From Voacanga thouarsii (lineage: Eukaryota > Streptophyta > Magnoliopsida > Gentianales > Apocynaceae), in assembly GCA_026120185.1 (NCBI GenBank), contig JANUWF010001819.1:2170001-2234000 (forward strand): a stretch of DNA of 64,000 bases. The letters run 5' to 3'. The position numbers and the translations under genes are program-made. Below the pieces are notes generated by a model that was given only the letters and a program-made list of their open reading frames with translations, searched no databases and was not told where the DNA came from. Below, piece by piece: positions 56,834-64,000 of this stretch. The first letter of the stretch is position 1. Every line of letters starts with the position of its first letter.

Positions 56834-59145
56834 TTATGAATCCTTCTGCTCAGAATTTTTATCCTCTGTTGGCCATATGACAGTTTCCTTCAGCCGCTCT
56901 CGCATCAACTCCAAGTTCTCATCAGAAATTTCCTTGTATATTTGAGCATGATCACATCTCTGTAACATTATGACCACAAGAAAATAGGAGGAGGAGAAGG
57001 AAGGGGGGAGGGGGAGGGGGGGGGCGCAAGAAAAAGACGCCTCTTAAGTTGTGATACCATCATGGCTTTATCTAAATTTTCCGACCAACAGTCAGATTTG
57101 AACAAAATTTTTTCTGTATAGCATAAATCTGGAGGCATTAAGAAATAACAAATGCAGAAACAACGTAAGCATGCAATACCAGCAGAAGCAACATACCTTA
57201 ATCCATTTCCGATATAGGTGAAGGCGTGTTATCATCACTCTTTCAGCAAGGTCTTGTTTTTCCTGTATAAGTCTAGGATTTATCAGAATAGCTTACAGGC
57301 TCCAATTATCAGGCTACCATTCAATTCTGAAGCAATTTTCTTCACCTCAAGGAAGCATTTAAATGATGTATCATAAAAGCAATTTTTCCCCCACTCCTTG
57401 AAGAGCCAAAGGAGTAGAAAGTTCCTCATATTGGATCCCCCAGAGCCCATATAGGAAGATCAAAACTCCAATTCTTATCGATTTTACCTTTGCAAGTGTC
57501 TGAAGGAAACGCTTTCCAGTGTTGGGCACATTTTCTGCTACAAAGCTGCAAAAATAGAGAATGAATTGAAATTGCAAAACAAAACCATCAATAAGAGCCC
57601 ATCTGTGATCATTCGACCATGGAGAAATGCATGTTACAGAATTCCAAAAACGAAAATAAGATTTTCCTATGGGAGTGGTGACAGGGACCTCTCATCTGAA
57701 TATTAGAAGCGTAAAATTAAAAAAAAAATAAAAAAGTTCCAGGGACAAAAAGAGAGAAAAAAAAAACGGCATGCAGTAGTATTGTTCACTCACTTGTGAA
57801 ACCACATGTATTGTGGTGGGTTCATCTCATAGAGTTGATTAAGAACTGTCCTAACGGCTTTATATGTCAAATAGTTTATTATTTCCTGCACAGCTTCAAA
57901 ATTGTCAGGAAGTTGAAGATTATGATTTCTCAAAGACATGATTAGGAGAAGCAAAAAAGGAAAAAAAAAAAAAAGAGGGAGAGAGACCAAAATACAAACA
58001 TGATTGTACCTCTGAATTATTATAGGTTTAGTCAAGAACAAAAAACAGAAGGCAGCGGTTCACATAAGATTAACCAGTAAAAATTCATCAATATCAATAT
58101 AACAAGTATAATTGCATTAGCAATCAACTACGAACTGCAGACATGACTGGGATCATGATGTGGAAAAACATCATCACCAACATAGCATAATCCTTCTTGA
58201 TAAATGTTTTACATTATCCTCTTATAAAAGAAGCTTGACAACTTTCCCAATTACCTATCACTTGGAACCTTATTATTGATCAGCTGCCAGAGCAGTATTC
58301 ACAAAAGCTCTTTTTAATTCTGATCTATTGATTCCTCTGCCAGACTAACTACTTCAGGAGGCATATGAGCGGGTGAATATACAAGAATTTTACTAAATCT
58401 GTTCAAATGAGTAACTTGATCAAGGAAGTCGTTTGCAGTGGCTATAAGAGAGCACTAGAAAGACTTGCAGCTGACAGCCTGCTAGCAGGTACTTGGGATT
58501 CCTAAATTCCGAAGTGATTGCCTCTATAATAATATTACCTTAATTTTAAATATTAACTACTCCTGGGTAAGTCCATTTGAAAGCACCCAAACCTGGATTC
58601 AATCATTTTAGCCATATCATCTGACTCTATTAATTGTTCTGGAAAACATTATTATAGAGATTTTTTTTAAAGGTCCTAATTATCTTATGTTGTACTAACT
58701 TCTAACAGATAGCAGGAAAAAAGAAGCAACGACTAAGCAGAGATTATAAAAGATATTCAGCTTCAAAATTTTAGCAAACAAAAAGACACAGAACGCCAGA
58801 TGGAATTGAGAAAGTTGTGCTCACATCTTTTACATCATCAAAGCCTTCTTCATACTGCCCTCCCAACTCATCAACAATTCTATGGTATTTTGGCTTCTTT
58901 TTCTTCCTTGTGTGAGCATGAGCACCAGAAGAAATCCTTTTAGTGGACCATGTGTCCAAGAAAGAGCTCCTCAAATCCACTGATTTTAGTTTTTTAAAAC
59001 TCTTCCTCCTTCCTACATCCTTGTGCACTACCGAACCCACATTAGTCACAACAGTCAAGCTCTTTGAAGCCATGGAGTCTAAGCACAAGCATGGGCAACT
59101 ATGGGCGTCAGTGAATAGTCTGACAACCGCTGTAGCTCCAACCAT
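56834..59145 (-). CDS. RBCX2: Chaperonin-like RbcX protein 2, chloroplast (five exons)
   Basis: Assists assembly of Rubisco large subunits in the chloroplast stroma by binding their C-terminal tail as a homodimer. Exons on the minus strand: 58,825-59,145, 57,794-57,885, 57,488-57,545, 57,197-57,262, 56,834-56,959; every intron is GT-AG and the phases join to 220 residues. Exon 1 encodes MVGATAVVRLF and CPCLCLD with a Ser/Arg-rich transit peptide, then VDELGGQYEEGFDDVK. Later exons give NYLTYKAVRTVLNQLYEMNP, the RbcX groove, then RFLQTLAK, ERVMITRLHLYRKWIK and DENLELMRERLKETVIWP. The second ATG (59,145) is preferred because relatives start MVGA. No disabling change seen. Confidence 0.92.
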
Positions 59146-60013
59146 TCTATCAAACAACACCCCAGAATGTTAGAAATCATGGGTTTTGTCGCATCAAGCT
59201 AAATTTCTTATATCAAGACACAAACTTGCAAAATTAAACATATAATACTTAATTCTGAGAGGCAAAAAAAATTGAAGAACTCAACATAGAAACTAGAAGA
59301 GACAGAAATATACGAGAACAAGTGGAAGAGTTGCGGTGGGATATGGCAACAGATGAATCTTCTGATGGGAAGCTGAAAAGAATTTCTAAACAGATATTTC
59401 GAATTTTTGCATAAATTTATCCAATTAGCATATTTTTCTGAGGTCCAAAATTTTCACTGCAAATTTTTGAAGAGAGGAAGGTGTGAGTCCAGTATTTGTG
59501 TTATGATTTCAGAAGAACAGATTCAAAAAATCTTTGTTAGTTGGATAGGGTCTTGTTGGGTAGAGAACCAAATTGAGACGGGTAAATTAGACGAGGTCGT
59601 CTATTTACAAAACAGTCAAATGAAACTTGAATTAACGGTAATTTTTCAAACAGTAACATCACACTTACTATTCACTTTCTTCTTGGTTGAAATAAACTAT
59701 TGACTATTGATTCTCAACAAATATAGCTGATGTTGATTAAAAAAAAAAAAAAAAAAACCAAAGGGTTTAGATTTTTCATTTGGAGCATTTCATTGAGTTG
59801 TTGGTTATATCGTTACTTGATAAAATGTTCTGTTATAGAAGAAGGAGGAAGGTAGGTGAAAAAACTTGCAAGATTTCAAAATAATTTTGAGTTGTGGGAT
59901 CAGGTTGAGAACTAAATTGAGATAGATAAATTAGACGAGGTCATCTATCTACAAGACAGCCAAATAGAAACTTGAACTAATAGTAACTCTTTAAATGGTA
60001 ATATCACAATTAC
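59146..60013. other. RBCX2-like upstream region with a diverged direct repeat
   Basis: 59,470-59,670 and 59,840-60,012 share GAGAAC(C/T)AAATTGAGA, TAAATTAGACGAGGTC, TCTAT(T/C)TACAA, CAAAT(G/A)GAAACTTGAA and a common end before CAC. A poly-A run at 59,738-59,757 lies between. The nearest few hundred bases should hold the RBCX2-like promoter. The 98-codon frame at 59,407-59,703 overlaps one repeat copy and is not recognised. Confidence 0.6.
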
Positions 60014-60422
60014 CACTACTAAAAATTGGGAAAAAATCATTGTATTTGAGCTTAAACTGTCGTTTTTACTTAATATGACAGTCAAATGACAATTTTTTGA
60101 TCGTCGTAAATAATGCCGTCGTTTTTAGCTTAAGACGGACAACAAACCGTCATAGTTACTTAATACGACGGTCGTGCAAAGGGTCGTGTTAAATCAATCC
60201 GGGAATTAGATGTGAAAATCGTCATATATGTAGGCAAATCGTCACAATTACTAGACAAATACGACAGTCCAAACCCTCGTATTTAATGGTTTAATACGAC
60301 GGTTCAAACCATCGTATTGGTTAGTATTTGCGACTATTTTAATACGACGACTTGTGACTGACGTATTTGATTCAGTAATTGCGACGGTTGGATTGTCGAA
60401 TGTAATTTCAGCAATTGCGACG

Positions 60423-61727
60423 TGAAAAACCTTAGAGGGGGATGAATGAGATTTTTTGCAAATAAATGCAGATGAAAAATTTTGGTCCCCTTAAAAATTC
60501 AAACAATGTAGCGGATATGCTTTGCAACTTCATGATTTCAAGAGTTCGGATAGGTGGCTATTAAATTAGTAGAGAATGATAAGAAAAAGTTATGAAATGA
60601 AGATGGGTAGTTGAGATGTTAAGGATATGTTTAAATCAGAATGTAAGAGTCATAAATGAGATATTGATTTTAGAAGAAAAGATGCAGCATTTAAGATCTG
60701 AAAATAGCATAAAATGCAATTAAGAATTTTGGCGAAATAGCTCAGAAAATGCTCAAGAATTTATAGTGATTCTATCCTCAAATAATTTACATCCATTACC
60801 TTAAGTTCTCACTTAAAGATTTCAACACCATTCACTAGATATCTTTTCCTAACTCAATGGTGGTAGGTGACACCAATCTTACACAAGAGGATCACCACAC
60901 TTGGTTTTACATTCAATCTCTTTAATCACAATAATCAAGGCTCACTCCAACTGGGTTTTACTTTCTCAACCTTGATACAAGTTAGATTGAAAGAAAGATT
61001 ACAGAAATAGCTCACAGATTTGAGCAGAATGCGATAATAAGCACCAACACCTTTTTCTTTTGGAATAATTTTATTTCACTTTGAAATACAAATGAACAGG
61101 GAGATTTTTGTATTCTAAAGTATAAAAGTATTTTTGAAAAAAATAGCACAAAAATCTACTTCAAAATCAAGTTTTAAAAGCTTTTATAGGAGCAAAAAGC
61201 GACATAGCAATGGCTAGCTTTTCGCTATCAGATTTTTCAGAATTTTGGACTTAAGGATCAAAAGATGATGCATCCAAAAAGTGAGTCCAAAATGGCACTT
61301 TTTTTATGCAAAAACATTTTGACACTATTTCAAAGTTTTGGATGAAGCTTTTGGATGCAGAGTCCATCCAAATTACTCAATCCAAATATCTGAAAGCTTA
61401 CTCTTTGAAATCATTTTATTTGTGTGCTTCAAGGTAGAAATAAATTGAATCATAAGGTAAATGAGACATAGGAATTTACACATTAATACCTTGACAAACG
61501 ATTCCAAGTCTAAAGTTCTTTTACAAGGACTTCATGATTTTGCAAGCTCTTGAATTAAAGATATACTTGATTTGGATTCCATTGCTCAACAGTTGTTTGT
61601 CAGTCTCATTTGCATGCCTTGAAAGAGTTGAGGTCAAACATGTCCTATCGCATGTAGATCACACAAGTTAGTCCTCATCAATATTTGTCATGAGTCAAAA
61701 CACGAGAGAATGCCCTTAAGGCTAACA
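60423..61727. mobile_element. Solo LTR nested in the CACTA element
   Basis: Begins TGAAAAACCTTAGAGGGGG and ends CCTTAAGGCTAACA, with flanks CGACG (60,418-60,422) and CGACA (61,728-61,732). 1,305 bp with no coding. TG...CA ends, near-perfect 5-bp target duplication and the interrupted CACTA subterminal repeats support a solo LTR. The family is not identified. Confidence 0.72.
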
Positions 61728-61800
61728 CGACAATTTAGACCGTTGTATTTGGTTTATTACATAACAAATGCGATGGTTTTTAGCCATCGTATTTGGTTAA

Positions 61801-64000
<2,200 letters not shown>

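Noticed and set aside
56990..57030. G-rich run as a regulatory G-quadruplex
   Set aside because: It lies in an intron of the RBCX2-like gene within simple purine-rich sequence; nothing supports a function.

Overview
This is plant nuclear DNA, most likely from an AT-rich angiosperm. The evidence is an intron-containing gene for a chloroplast Rubisco-assembly chaperone (RBCX2 type), a coiled-coil NB-LRR resistance-gene relative, plant Ty1/copia and Ty3/gypsy retrotransposons, plant-type MITEs and an endogenous caulimovirid. The species cannot be named from what I can see. All assignments come from reading the sequence and recalling protein families; no search was run.

Layout. 1-4,448 is AT-rich and gene-poor, with a (TA)n tract, a long-TIR element (1,634-2,550) and a diverged repeat in three copies. 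4,449-51,363 is one nest of elements. The host is a + strand Ty1/copia element ('copia-0') whose outer ends TGTTGAG... and ...GCAACA are flanked by the same 5-bp duplication, ATTTG. Subtracting the insertions leaves about 5.0 kb, a normal full-length copia size. Inside it are: a gypsy-type solo LTR in its 5' LTR; two large copia elements on the minus strand in its gag (A, 5,803-15,087, TSD GGGAG; B, 15,279-25,080, TSD CTTCC); a hAT-like MITE in its RT (27,760-35,182) that was later split by a 6.4-kb endogenous pararetrovirus (27,988-34,362); a minus-strand chromodomain gypsy element in its RNase H region (about 35,801-43,167); and a 7.3-kb block in its 3' LTR (about 43,898-51,229) carrying pieces of at least three unrelated host genes.

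The pararetrovirus has coat protein, zinc knuckle, protease, RT and RNase H, plus a downstream ORF whose start overlaps the preceding stop as ATGA. This layout resembles florendoviruses. It is broken by several frameshifts and stops and lacks most of the movement-protein region. It is flanked by a 412-bp direct duplication of its target (5 mismatches, no gaps), far longer than a normal target-site duplication.

51,369-64,000 is the gene-bearing side. It has a Stowaway MITE, a CC-NB-LRR gene or pseudogene (52,897-55,970) with two frame changes, an apparently intact five-exon RBCX2-like gene on the minus strand (59,145 to 56,834), and one end of a CACTA transposon starting at 60,014 that contains a solo LTR (60,423-61,727). 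RBCX2 is the only gene here that looks fully functional.
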